Assembly: GCA_028722305.1 (NCBI GenBank)
Contig: JAQYHB010000042.1
Span: 1-64,000, forward strand
Source of the DNA: Spirochaetales bacterium
GTDB taxonomy: Bacteria; Spirochaetota; Spirochaetia; Sphaerochaetales; Sphaerochaetaceae
Length of the DNA stretch: 64,000 bases
Direction: 5' to 3'
Both the position numbers and the translations under genes were made by a program. The notes below the pieces were generated by a model that saw nothing but the letters and a program-made list of their open reading frames with translations, was not told where the DNA came from and ran no database searches. Every line of letters begins with the position of its first letter. The first letter of the stretch is position 1. Below, piece after piece: positions 7,982-17,120 of the stretch.

Positions 7982-10537
7982 ATGACCTGTATCATCAACG
8001 GTAAAACGGTCTCCTACGAGGGACCGGATATGAAATTATTGCCGTTCCTACGGGATCACCTGCTGCTGACCGGAGCGAAAGACGGCTGCAGCGAAGGCGC
8101 TTGTGGTGCGTGCACGGTATTGATAGACGGAAAGCCTGCAAAGGCCTGCGTCTTCTCGTTGTCTCGGCTAGAAGGGAAAACAATCACCACCATCGAGGGC
8201 CTTTCGGAAAAAGAGAAAGAAGTCTATGCCTACTGCTTTGCGGCCAGCGGAGCCGTGCAGTGCGGTTTTTGCATACCCGGCATGGTGCTCTGCGCCAAAA
8301 GCCTGCTCGACCAGAACCAGAACCCCAGCCGGGAGATGATCAAGAAGGCGCTCAGAGGCAACATCTGCCGTTGCACCGGATACCAGAAGATTGAAGACGC
8401 GATTCTGATGAGCGCGACCTATTTCCGCGAGCACATCCAGGTGCCTGAGAAGGTGCCCCTTCCCGGTGTGGGGGGGAACATGCTCCGCGTCGACGCCAAG
8501 GAAAAGGTGCTTGGCTCAGGCCAGTATCCCGACGACCTGCATCTGCCAGGCATGGCCTACGGGAAGGCGCTGCGTAGCCGCTATCCCCGTGCCAGAGTGC
8601 TGGGCATCGATGTTTCCAAAGCTCTTGTCCATCCAGACTGCGTCACCGTGCTGACGGCAAGCGATGTTCCAGAAAACATGCTCGGGCATCTGGTCCACGA
8701 CTGGCCGGTCATGATTCCTGTGGGTGGCATCACCCGGTATATCGGTGACACCGTTGCGCTGGCGGTCAGCCGCAGGCAGGAATCGCTCAAGGAAATCCTT
8801 GACCTGATCCAGGTAGAATACGAAGTCCTTCCAGGGGTCTATACCCCCGAAGAGGCCCTCCGGGAAGGAGCCCCGCTCGTCCATGAGAGCGGAAACCTGC
8901 TGGATACCGAAATCATCAAGCGCGGGGACGCGGAAGGAAAGCTGAAGGACTGCGTCCATGTAGTGCACCAAGTGTTCCACACCCCGTACACCGAGCATGC
9001 CTTCATGGAACCGGAGTGCGCCGTCGCCCTGCCCGAAGGGGATGGAGTGAAGGTCTTCACCGCCGGGCAGAGCGTCTACGACGAGCAAAGAGAAATCAGC
9101 CGCATGCTCCACCTGCCGCTTGAGAAGGTCCATTGCCACTCCTTGCTGGTGGGTGGTGGCTTCGGAGGCAAGGAGGACATGAGCGTCCAGCACCACGCCG
9201 CTCTCGCGGCTTGGAAATGCAAGATGCCGGTCAAGGTCAAGCTGACCAGGCAGGAGAGCATCAACATCCATCCGAAGCGGCACCCGATGGACATCGACCT
9301 GACCATTGGCTGCGACAAGGATGGATTCCTCCGGGCCTGTAAGGTGAGAATCATCGCCAACACCGGCGCCTACGCTTCCCTTGGCGGGCCTGTCCTGCAG
9401 AGGGCCTGCACCCACGCAGCAGGACCCTACAACTATCAGGACATCGACATCATCGGCAAGGCGGTCTACACCAACAACGTGCCTGCGGGAGCCTTCCGCG
9501 GCTTTGGTGTCACCCAGAGCTGCTTCGCCGTCGAGAGTGCGATCAACCTGCTTGCCAAGGAATGCGGCATCGACCCCTTTGTCTTCCGGGTGCAGAACGC
9601 CCTGAAACCAGGGGACACCATGCCCAACGGGCAAATCGCCGGCCCGGATACCGCCGTGCTTGAGTGCCTGGAGGCCGTCAAAGGCGCCTACTACGCCAAC
9701 AAGTACACCGGTATCGCCTGCGCCCTGAAGAACAGCGGCCTTGGCGTCGGTGTCCCCGATTGGGGGCGCACGATTCTCAGCGTAGAGGGAGGAGCGGTCC
9801 ACATCAGGACCTCGGCGGCCTGCATGGGACAGGGAGTCGCGACTATCGCCACCCAGATTGTCCGCGAGACGCTGTGGCCCTATGAGGCCCCGATTACCGT
9901 CGAAAGGCCTGATACCGTTCGCACTCCGGATTGCGGCACCAGCACGGCAAGCCGCCAGACGGTCTTCTGTGGCGAAGCCACCCGGCGCGCCGCCGAACGG
10001 CTGAAAGAGGCGCTGGACAGCCATGAACTCGACGAGCTCGAAGGCAAGGAATTCCTTGGAGAGTTTTTCGGCAAGACAGACCCGCTTGGCTCGCCCAAGC
10101 CCCACCCGGTCAGCCATGTCGCCTACTCCTACTCCGCCCAGGTGGTCACCTTGGACGATGAGACGGGAAAAGTGAAAAGCGTCACCGCCGCCTGCGACGT
10201 GGGAAAGGTAATCAACCCCCTTTCCTGCAGCGGACAAATTGACGGCGGTGTCGTCATGGGCCTCGGATACGCCCTGACCGAACGGTTTCCTGTCAAGGAG
10301 GGAGTGCCACAGGTCAAGTACGGCACGCTTGGACTCCTCAGGGCGCCTGACGTGCCGCCAATCCACACCATCACCGTCCACGGCAGCGGCTCCTACGGCT
10401 TCGCCTATGGAGCCAAAGGTGTCGGAGAGTTGTGCACGATTCCCACCGCACCCGCCTGCCAGCACGCCTATTGGAAGTGGGACGGGAAGTTCCGCACTTC
10501 CCTCCCCCTCGAGGAGACTCCGTACTCGAAAAAATAA
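7982..10537 (+). CDS. Fused [2Fe-2S]/molybdopterin hydroxylase, selenium-dependent xanthine dehydrogenase-like
   Basis: An 851-residue enzyme of the xanthine oxidase family. Residues 1-75 form a plant-type ferredoxin domain (Cys 36, 41, 44, 56), residues 76-150 the second [2Fe-2S] domain (QCGFCIPG and NICRCTGY), and the rest is the molybdopterin-binding part with GGGFGGKED and a PAGAFRGFG segment. No FAD domain is fused and no FAD subunit gene is adjacent, as in Desulfovibrio aldehyde oxidoreductase. Length and the N-terminal pattern resemble the single-chain family tied to selenium-containing molybdenum cofactor (TIGR03311 type); that is from memory, and a general aldehyde or purine hydroxylase is possible. 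An ATG five codons upstream is less likely than 7982. Confidence 0.82.
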   Translation: MTCIINGKTVSYEGPDMKLLPFLRDHLLLTGAKDGCSEGACGACTVLIDGKPAKACVFSLSRLEGKTITTIEGLSEKEKEVYAYCFAASGAVQCGFCIPGMVLCAKSLLDQNQNPSREMIKKALRGNICRCTGYQKIEDAILMSATYFREHIQVPEKVPLPGVGGNMLRVDAKEKVLGSGQYPDDLHLPGMAYGKALRSRYPRARVLGIDVSKALVHPDCVTVLTASDVPENMLGHLVHDWPVMIPVGGITRYIGDTVALAVSRRQESLKEILDLIQVEYEVLPGVYTPEEALREGAPLVHESGNLLDTEIIKRGDAEGKLKDCVHVVHQVFHTPYTEHAFMEPECAVALPEGDGVKVFTAGQSVYDEQREISRMLHLPLEKVHCHSLLVGGGFGGKEDMSVQHHAALAAWKCKMPVKVKLTRQESINIHPKRHPMDIDLTIGCDKDGFLRACKVRIIANTGAYASLGGPVLQRACTHAAGPYNYQDIDIIGKAVYTNNVPAGAFRGFGVTQSCFAVESAINLLAKECGIDPFVFRVQNALKPGDTMPNGQIAGPDTAVLECLEAVKGAYYANKYTGIACALKNSGLGVGVPDWGRTILSVEGGAVHIRTSAACMGQGVATIATQIVRETLWPYEAPITVERPDTVRTPDCGTSTASRQTVFCGEATRRAAERLKEALDSHELDELEGKEFLGEFFGKTDPLGSPKPHPVSHVAYSYSAQVVTLDDETGKVKSVTAACDVGKVINPLSCSGQIDGGVVMGLGYALTERFPVKEGVPQVKYGTLGLLRAPDVPPIHTITVHGSGSYGFAYGAKGVGELCTIPTAPACQHAYWKWDGKFRTSLPLEETPYSKK

Positions 10538-10561
10538 CCGGCTTGTGCTACCCTCGTTGCT

Positions 10562-11518
10562 ATGGAAATCAGGAATGTCGCCATTATCGGTGTCGGTGCG
10601 GTCGGTTGTCTCTTCGGGGCAAGCATCAATGACACGCTCGGAAAGGAACATGTACAGGTCATCGCTTCAGGTTCCCGACTTGCACGCTACCGTTCGCAGG
10701 GTATGTTCCTCAACGGGAAACTTGTGAACTTCGACTATGTCGAGCCGGAACATCTCCAGATCGCGGACTTGGTCATCCTTGCCACCAAGAATCTCCAGCT
10801 TGAAGAGGCCAAGGAACAAATTGCCAAGGCAGTCGGTCCCGATACGGCAATCCTCAGTCTCCTCAACGGTACCGACAGCGAGGAGGTCCTCGCAAAACGG
10901 TACGGAGCGGAGCATGTGCTCTATGCCTTTGCTGTCGGCATGAGCTCCGAGCATAGCGGCAACCATATCGATTTCACCAGCGCAGGACAGATTGTGTTCG
11001 GGGAAAAGGACAACTCAAAGAGCCCGCGCGTGCTCGCCATCGCGGACCTCTTCAGGCGTAGCGGCATCGCTTACACCGTGCCTAGCGACATCCGCCAGGC
11101 CCAATGGAAGAAATTCATGCTGAACACCGCTTTCAACACCCTCAGTGCCATCACTTGGTCGGGCTACGGAGATTTCACGCAACCCGCCCTCATCCAGCTG
11201 GTACGGGATGTCTCGAACGAGGTGATCGCCGTCGCCAAAGCCGAGGGGGTCGAGTTGACAGAGGCGATGTGCGAGGAAAACATCAAAACCATCGACTCCC
11301 TGGACCAGAACGGAATGACCAGCATGTTCCAGGACATGGTCGCCGGAAGGAAGACGGAGAACGAGTATTTCACCGGAACCGTCGTCCGCCTTGGAGAGAA
11401 GCACCGGATTCCGACGCCCGTGTGCCGGGTGCTGCATCTGGTGGCGCAGGCCTGCGAGGGCTCCCGGGCCCGTGCCGTCAGGGAAAAAATCGTGCGTGAT
11501 CCCGAAACCAAACGGTAA
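10562..11518 (+). CDS. 2-dehydropantoate 2-reductase family protein
   Basis: A 318-residue Rossmann-fold protein. The N-terminal VAIIGVGAVGCLFGA has the GxGxxG dinucleotide motif at residues 10-15. The C-terminal half carries KKFMLNTAFNTLSAITW, the conserved Lys/Asn region of ApbA/PanE ketopantoate reductases, and a later MFQDMVAGRKTENEYFTG helix with the conserved Asp/Lys/Glu. It would reduce 2-dehydropantoate to pantoate with NADPH for coenzyme A synthesis, but many paralogs in this family act on other substrates. It starts 24 bases after the hydroxylase, with no visible ribosome site; TACCCT lies seven bases before the ATG. It ends four bases before the convergent RNase D gene. Confidence 0.87.
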   Translation: MEIRNVAIIGVGAVGCLFGASINDTLGKEHVQVIASGSRLARYRSQGMFLNGKLVNFDYVEPEHLQIADLVILATKNLQLEEAKEQIAKAVGPDTAILSLLNGTDSEEVLAKRYGAEHVLYAFAVGMSSEHSGNHIDFTSAGQIVFGEKDNSKSPRVLAIADLFRRSGIAYTVPSDIRQAQWKKFMLNTAFNTLSAITWSGYGDFTQPALIQLVRDVSNEVIAVAKAEGVELTEAMCEENIKTIDSLDQNGMTSMFQDMVAGRKTENEYFTGTVVRLGEKHRIPTPVCRVLHLVAQACEGSRARAVREKIVRDPETKR

Positions 11519-11522
11519 GAAG

Positions 11523-12374
11523 TCAGTACGCCTTCCTTGCTTCCGAAAGCTGCCGCTCCAATGACGCAAGCACCTCGGGGTCCTTCGTCACGTTCGCATA
11601 GGCTTGGGGGTCCCGTACCGATTTCTTGGCGAGGTCGGTCAGAACCCGTTTGTCCAGGATCCTCGAGGCAGGGACATTGCGCCTGCGCGCGACATCATCC
11701 CTGGCGATAAACAGGTATTTCGCATAGTGTTGCTCGGCCGGATTCATGTACCGGTAGCCGGGAAGCTTCGTCCACCCCGGCTGCTCAGGGTGCTTGGCAT
11801 CTGCGCAGGTCTTCATCTGGTTCTCCACCTGTTTGGAAAGATGTCGCTCGGACACCTTCTCCCGCAGGATTTCCTTCAGCGCCAAAAGCTGCGCCACATC
11901 CCCCAGAGCATACTGCACCTGGTGCTCGTCCAGCGGACGGCGCATCCAGTTGGTCATCTGGTTTTTCTTTTTGTTCTCCAACACATGCTCCAGCCCGTAC
12001 AGGTCCATCAGTCCGCTCAGGTTGCCCGTGTATCCAAGAACCAGTGCCTGTACCCGCACATCCCAGACACCTGCCAGCTGGATGCCATAGACCTTGCGTA
12101 TCAGGGCGGCGTCGCTCTCGCAGGAGAACATCACCTTCTCCAGCTCCCCGTCGGTGAAGAAAGGACCAAGCGCCTCCTTGGAAACCTTGAAAGGATCGAC
12201 AAGAAAAAAAGCGCTACCATCAAACAACTGGATCAGGCAGAGGTGTTCCCCATAGACATGCAGGTTGAACTCACCCTCGAAATCCATGGCGACAGAGGAG
12301 ACTTTCCCTTTCTTCCATGCCTGATACTGGCCTGTGAACGCCTTATCGCTGGCGAGCAAGGTATAACGATACAT
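11523..12374 (-). CDS. RNase D-like 3'-5' exonuclease with C-terminal HRDC-type domain
   Basis: A 283-residue protein. The exonuclease domain shows the DEDD-y set: DFEGE at residues 31-35 (D and E), D88 in SCESD, and Y155/D159 in YALGD. A segment of about 75 residues near the C-terminus (ARDDVARRRNVPASRILDKR) looks like an HRDC domain. This architecture is RNase D, which trims tRNA and other small-RNA 3' ends, although E. coli RNase D is longer with two HRDC domains. The start has no clear ribosome site. Tail-to-tail with the reductase gene, with only four bases between stops. Confidence 0.85.
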   Translation of the reverse strand: MYRYTLLASDKAFTGQYQAWKKGKVSSVAMDFEGEFNLHVYGEHLCLIQLFDGSAFFLVDPFKVSKEALGPFFTDGELEKVMFSCESDAALIRKVYGIQLAGVWDVRVQALVLGYTGNLSGLMDLYGLEHVLENKKKNQMTNWMRRPLDEHQVQYALGDVAQLLALKEILREKVSERHLSKQVENQMKTCADAKHPEQPGWTKLPGYRYMNPAEQHYAKYLFIARDDVARRRNVPASRILDKRVLTDLAKKSVRDPQAYANVTKDPEVLASLERQLSEARKAY

Positions 12375-12425
12375 AACACTTCGACTTTATCCGAAAGTGC
12401 AGAGAAAGGTACAGACGCATGAAAA

Positions 12426-12445
12426 GCCGGCAGATATCTGCCGGC
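12426..12445 (-). terminator. Terminator after the glucarate dehydratase-like gene
   Basis: GCCGGCAGATATCTGCCGGC is a perfect 20-base palindrome. On the minus strand it lies 25 bases beyond the dehydratase stop and is followed by TTTTC. It ends the minus-strand sugar-acid operon. Confidence 0.75.
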
Positions 12446-12469
12446 CAAGTGTTCCCGAGGTAATAGAGA

Positions 12470-13750
12470 TTAGAAGATATGCTTGGAAACCGTCCAGCCG
12501 GGTACCTTTTTCTGCATTTCGATTTCATCATTGCGATCTTTGATGCCACACTTCAGATAGTTCCGATGGAGAATCTCAAGTTTCTCGTGATCCAGCTCTA
12601 CACCAAGACCAGGTTCGTTTCCAACAACAATCGCCCCCTCGTCAAACTTGACCCGACCACCCTTAATGACGTCCTCGCACTGCCACGGGTAGTGGGTGTC
12701 CATTGCATAAGAAATCTCAGGGACGGCAACTCCGACATGTGCCATCGCCATCATCGAAATCCCGAGGTGACTGTTTGAGTGCATGGAGAGCTTGCGACCA
12801 AAAACGCTGCAGATTCTGCCAAGCTCGATTGTCGCATCCATACCACCCCAGTAATGGGGGTCGGCGAGGATGATGTCAGTTGCACCCTTCTGGATGTCGC
12901 TAGGAATCTCCTCGAAGGAGGTAGTGCACATATTAGTCGCCCGGGGAATGTCGCAGACATGCCCAAGCCTCGCCATAGCGTCCTGCCCCTTGCAGGGATC
13001 TTCATAATATTCGAGATACTGTTTCAGCAAGGGAGCGTATTTGACCGAGGTTTCATAGGTCCATACAGCATTGGGGTCGATGCGTAGCGGATACCCGGGA
13101 AAAGCTTCTGCCAAAGCCTTGATGGTGTCACACTCGACCTGAGGAGGCAGGACGCCTCCCTTCAATTTGATGCTCTTGAACCCATATTCCTTAATCATTG
13201 CCCGTGCTTCCTCTACCACGGCTTCTGGGGTAAGGGCCTCCATTTCCTTTGCTTTGTCCCAACCGCGGGCGTCGGGATTGTGTCCGAACCCCCACCTACC
13301 TCCTGCGCCCTCGTATTTATAAAAGAGATAGGCACTAAAATCGATCCGGTCACGGACCTTACCCCCAATTACGTCGCATGCGGGACGCTCGATTGCCTTG
13401 CCGATTAAATCGACTAGGGCGATATTGATTGCACTGTACATGCGCCGCGCCGCCCCTTTGTGGGCATAGCCAATGTTCAGGGAATCGGTCAAGTTTGCAA
13501 ATGTCTTGTCGATGGCAATACGAATCTTGTTCCTTTCGAACGGGTCCATTCCTACCACCACCTTGCGAGCCTCTTCCAATCCCTTCAGGACGGAGGAGCC
13601 CCCGGCAATCTCTCCAATTCCAGTGATGTGCTCATCAGTCTCAAGCTCCAAGATGATGCGTAGCGCATAGGGGGCATGGAGTCCCGCTGCATTGAGCAGC
13701 GGGGGATCGGCAAACGCGATTGGAGTGACTTTCATATCAGTGATTTTCAT
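12470..13750 (-). CDS. Glucarate dehydratase-like enolase-superfamily enzyme
   Basis: A 426-residue protein of the mandelate racemase/glucarate dehydratase group. The catalytic KLK is at residues 195-197, metal ligands are D225 (RIDPN) and E250 (YYEDP), and the Asp-His dyad is D297 (ADPHYWGG) and H324 (MHSNSHLG). CTTSFEEIP and DTHYPWQ are close to glucarate dehydratase signatures. It would dehydrate an aldaric acid to a 5-keto-4-deoxy product. The substrate remains open because the neighbouring mutarotase points to L-rhamnose or L-fucose chemistry. The chosen ATG has GAGGT upstream; a longer frame reaches into the permease gene. Last gene of the ABC operon. Confidence 0.87.
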   Translation of the reverse strand: MKITDMKVTPIAFADPPLLNAAGLHAPYALRIILELETDEHITGIGEIAGGSSVLKGLEEARKVVVGMDPFERNKIRIAIDKTFANLTDSLNIGYAHKGAARRMYSAINIALVDLIGKAIERPACDVIGGKVRDRIDFSAYLFYKYEGAGGRWGFGHNPDARGWDKAKEMEALTPEAVVEEARAMIKEYGFKSIKLKGGVLPPQVECDTIKALAEAFPGYPLRIDPNAVWTYETSVKYAPLLKQYLEYYEDPCKGQDAMARLGHVCDIPRATNMCTTSFEEIPSDIQKGATDIILADPHYWGGMDATIELGRICSVFGRKLSMHSNSHLGISMMAMAHVGVAVPEISYAMDTHYPWQCEDVIKGGRVKFDEGAIVVGNEPGLGVELDHEKLEILHRNYLKCGIKDRNDEIEMQKKVPGWTVSKHIF

Positions 13751-13776
13751 ATTGTATACCTCGTTATTGATACGTC

Positions 13777-14637
13777 TCAGCTCTTTACTCCTCCGGCTGC
13801 AAGACCACCGACAAGGAATCTCTGCAGGAAGAAGAAGACCAGAATGACAGGAACCGCGCTCATGTTGGCAGCCGCCATCACACCGTTCCATGGCGTCTCG
13901 TCGCCACTAATCAGTGACAAGAAACCAATGGAGACCAGCTTTTTTGACTCATCTGTGATGAAGGAAAGTGGATAAATCACATTGGACCAGCCAAGGACGA
14001 AAGTGTAGCAAATCGTTGCGACGATGCCAGGAAGCGCCAGTGGTAGCATGATTTTGATTACCGCCTGCAGGCGATTGCACCCATCCACCATCGCAGCCTC
14101 TTCAAGCTCTCCGGGGAGCGCCTGGAAATACGAACGCATCATCCAGATTGAGTACGGGAGCGAGAACGAGCAGTAAACAATAATCAGCGACCAAAGCTTG
14201 TTGTACAGTCCGAGTTTGATCACCAGGACAAGCAACGGTGTCGTCAGAATCATTTGCGGAAACATGTAGACGTATAGGATTCCTTGGGCGATTGTCTCCT
14301 TGCGTTTGTAATGAAAACGGGCGAGCGAATACCCTGCCAATGTGGCTAGAACGATACTGATTAGTGACGAGGTTAGGACGACGATAAAGCTGTTTGCCAG
14401 ATAGGTCTTGAATTTCAGCTGGCTGGCAAATCCCGTACCCTTCCAGACCTGCACATACGCGGAAAAATCGAAATCCTTGATTAACAATGAAACATTGCGG
14501 GTCAAGATATTGGTCGTGTCGGTCAGAGAGCACTTAATCATCCAGTAAATGGGGAAATCAAGAATCACGATGGCAAGGACCAAGACTGTGTAGAATGTGG
14601 CCCCATGAATGCGACGTTGGACTTTCATGGAATGCAT
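13777..14637 (-). CDS. Sugar ABC transporter permease, MalG/UgpE type
   Basis: A 286-residue inner-membrane protein with about six transmembrane helices. The EAA loop EAAMVDGCNRLQAVIKI, which contacts the ATPase, is near residues 185-200. The C-terminus has the conserved FLQRFLVGGLAAGGVKS. It belongs to the MalG family of CUT1 carbohydrate importers. GGAGG stands six bases before the ATG, and the start is two bases from the stop of the partner permease, so the pair is co-translated. No ATPase gene occurs in the cluster; a shared MsmX/UgpC-like ATPase elsewhere in the genome is the usual solution in this transporter class. Confidence 0.93.
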   Translation of the reverse strand: MHSMKVQRRIHGATFYTVLVLAIVILDFPIYWMIKCSLTDTTNILTRNVSLLIKDFDFSAYVQVWKGTGFASQLKFKTYLANSFIVVLTSSLISIVLATLAGYSLARFHYKRKETIAQGILYVYMFPQMILTTPLLVLVIKLGLYNKLWSLIIVYCSFSLPYSIWMMRSYFQALPGELEEAAMVDGCNRLQAVIKIMLPLALPGIVATICYTFVLGWSNVIYPLSFITDESKKLVSIGFLSLISGDETPWNGVMAAANMSAVPVILVFFFLQRFLVGGLAAGGVKS

Positions 14638-14638
14638 G

Positions 14639-15544
14639 TCAATCCTCCTGTTTCTGCATCTTGGTGTAGATGGCCAAGAAAATGGCCAGCATCAAGAGAA
14701 TTAAGACGGACATGGCTGCGCCGTAGTCGTAACGCATGTTCACGAAGCTGAACTCGTAGGCGAGTGTATTCATCGTATGGGTGCCGCTACCGCCGCGAGT
14801 CATCAGCCAAATGACATTGAATGAATTGAATGTCCAGATGATGGAAAGAATGATTGCCATCTTCAGCACTCCCGCAAGCGAAGGAATGGTAATCTGGAAG
14901 AATGTTCGCACTGGGCTCGAACCGTCGACCACTGCGGCTTCGTAGATATCCTTGGGAATCGCCTGCAAACCGGCAAGCAACATCATCATCATTTGAGGAT
15001 ATCCCATCCAAATGCCGACCATCAGCACGCAGGCGAGGGCGGTTCCCTTCTGGCCAAGAAAGTTGACATACTCGTCAATTAGGCCAAGGCGATGTAAGAT
15101 TACATTGATGATTCCGTACATGCCATCAAACATCCAGTTCCAGCCGGTAACACTTGCCGTAACCGGAATGACCCATGGTAACATCAAAAGAACACGAGCT
15201 ACTCCCCTGCCTTTGAATTCCCTGTTCATCATCAGCGCCAACCCGAGACCGATGATGACCTTGAAGCAGGCACCGACTAGGGCGTAGATAAAAGTATTGC
15301 GGATAGACAGCGCAAAACGGCTGTCGATGATAACGCGAACGTAATTCTTCAAACCGACGAAATGGCGGTCAAGATCGATGGGGACCCATCGATGAAAACT
15401 CATGGTAAAGGAATATAAAACGGGGTATGCGACAATGACCAAAAGCACTAGGATGGCAGGTGCGAGGAACGCGTAACCCACATGGTCGTCCCGCTTTTCC
15501 AAAGAACGAAAACGGCGGGGACTTGCCGGAGATGCTACTTTCAT
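14639..15544 (-). CDS. Sugar ABC transporter permease, MalF/UgpA type
   Basis: A 301-residue permease of the CUT1 family with six predicted transmembrane helices, the first at about residues 24-45. The EAA motif is EAAVVDGSSPVRTFFQI around residues 203-219, followed by LPxLxGxL-like PSLAGVLK. It pairs with the MalG-type permease downstream. GGAGAATGT precedes the ATG. A stem-loop separates it from the upstream binding-protein gene. Codons are visibly more A/T-rich than in the flanking regions, like the whole dehydratase-ABC-GntR island. Confidence 0.93.
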   Translation of the reverse strand: MKVASPASPRRFRSLEKRDDHVGYAFLAPAILVLLVIVAYPVLYSFTMSFHRWVPIDLDRHFVGLKNYVRVIIDSRFALSIRNTFIYALVGACFKVIIGLGLALMMNREFKGRGVARVLLMLPWVIPVTASVTGWNWMFDGMYGIINVILHRLGLIDEYVNFLGQKGTALACVLMVGIWMGYPQMMMMLLAGLQAIPKDIYEAAVVDGSSPVRTFFQITIPSLAGVLKMAIILSIIWTFNSFNVIWLMTRGGSGTHTMNTLAYEFSFVNMRYDYGAAMSVLILLMLAIFLAIYTKMQKQED

Positions 15545-15581
15545 ACATTCTCCTCAACAGAACACAGGTCGGATACGAGGA

Positions 15582-15612
15582 CGGGCGATCCCCCTAAGAG
15601 GAGGACCGCCCG
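15582..15612 (-). repeat. Stem-loop between binding-protein and permease genes
   Basis: CGGGCG (15582-15587) pairs with CGCCCG (15607-15612), and the inner bases continue the stem with mismatches around an AAG loop. No T-run follows. It lies right after the binding-protein stop, where such hairpins commonly stabilise or partly terminate the upstream message. Confidence 0.5.
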
Positions 15613-15622
15613 AGCAAGAAAA

Positions 15623-16974
15623 TCAATCAAATAGAGTCTCTTTTGCCTTCTTTTCCATGTCGGCGATAATCTGGTCATCAGTCCAATTATCTACGGCGAT
15701 GTGGGAAAGAATATCATCAAAGAGGAATGCCGAATACAGCGCGGAAAGTTTGGCGTTCGGCTCTCCCGGGAAGGAGGGACCGACGGCATTCAAGGAATCC
15801 TGCATCAGGACCTTCTGATTATCGGTAAGGTTGGCGAATAGCGAATCAGCAGCAGTGCTTTTCTTCAGAGGGCTGTAGTATCCGAAACCCATGGTCTTGA
15901 ACATCTCGACCTGAGTCTCAGTCTGTAACAGGTATTTCGCAAATTCTTTGGCCCCAGCAACATTTTTGGTATTAAACACCGTAATCGACTCTGGGCTAGC
16001 CTCGACATAGGAACCATTTGGCCCCTTCGGCATTGGAATCATGAGCAAGTCCTCAGGCTTACAACCGGTAGTTTCGTTCAATTTGCCCATGATGGAGTTG
16101 GAGTTGAGACACATACCAATATCTCCGCCTATGAAATAGTTGTTGTTGGAGTTCCCATCCCAAGTTGTTGCCGACGGAGGAACCGCCCCACTCTCCCACA
16201 TCCTGCGCAAAAAATCGATTACGCTACGCATTTCCGGAGAATCGATACACATGTTGCCTTTCTCGTCGATAATCTTGGCACCGTAAGAGGCGTACACAGA
16301 GAAAACGAAACCCGCAGAATCTCCGAAAGCCTTGCGGGAGTACCCAAACCCAAGACCATATTTGCCATTGGAGGCATCAGTAATCTTCTTGCCTGCCTCT
16401 ACCAAGTCATCCCAAGTCTGGATCCCCTCAATGTAGTATTTGCCATTGTCACCGGTTTTGAGAGTGGTATCGTAACCTGCAGCCTCCAACCAGTCCTTGC
16501 GGGCATGGATACCAGCGGGACGAACCATGAACGGTGCCTCCAATAGTTTGCCACCGACGGTAAACATCTTCAGGGTACCCTCAGAGAACTCTCCACGTCC
16601 GATTTCCTCAACCACATCATCCATCGGAACAACCTTACCGGTCGAACTGAACTCAATTCCAGGGGAAGAGTTCCAAATAATCACATCAGGAAAAACACCA
16701 GCAGAGACGCTAGTGACAAGTTTGGTATGGAAGTCATTTGTCGGGGTACGAATGTAGTTGACTTTCACACCTGTCTTAGCCTCGAAAGCCGCCCCTACGT
16801 CATCGTATGCCTTGATGATGTTCTCGTTTGGGTTGTTGATGCACCAAACATCAATCGATGAGGAAGACTGTTCGTCTGGACAACCGGCTTTGATCCCGAT
16901 TCGGACGATCCTTGGGAGAAGACGGATGCCATAGCGACCATTGCCACCGCTACCAAAGAAAGACTTTTTTTCAT
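15623..16974 (-). pseudogene. Sugar ABC transporter binding protein, frameshifted near the N-terminus
   Basis: The ATG at 16974, with GGAGAGA upstream, opens a signal peptide (MKKSLSLVAVAMVAMASVFS) followed by QGSSESGSK. This frame stops at 16795. The mature protein continues in another frame: from about 16880 downward one reads SSSSIDVWCINNPNENI, then a family-1 (MalE-like) solute-binding protein to a stop at 15623. The total is not a multiple of three, so one base is missing or two are extra, between about 16840 and 16900. The downstream frame alone would need a GTG inside the first domain and would lack a signal peptide. Recent mutation or sequencing error cannot be told apart here. Confidence 0.85.
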
Positions 16975-16994
16975 ATTCTCTCCTTTAAAAAGAT

Positions 16995-17030
16995 GTGATA
17001 TATTATCTGTAATCACAAATAACGTATCAC
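16995..17030. promoter_or_regulatory. Repeated GTGAT half-sites between binding-protein and GntR genes
   Basis: GTGATA (16995-17000), AATCAC (17011-17016) and TATCAC (17025-17030) are three copies of one half-site in inverted and direct order. They overlap TTGTGA and GATAAT hexamers that could be the minus-strand promoter of the binding-protein operon. They are candidate operators for one of the two GntR regulators transcribed divergently from here. Confidence 0.4.
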
Positions 17031-17120
17031 AAAAATTCTGCTTGTCAAGCAAATTCGCGTGTACTGTCCTTCCAAGAGGCAAACGATTTGTTATACTGAG
17101 GGAAATAGAGGAACGGAAAC

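Noticed and set aside
8516-10651. 711-codon open frame opposite the molybdenum hydroxylase gene
   Set aside because: It is antisense to a clear enzyme gene, has no ribosome site and no domain; long antisense frames are a by-product of G/C-rich codon use.
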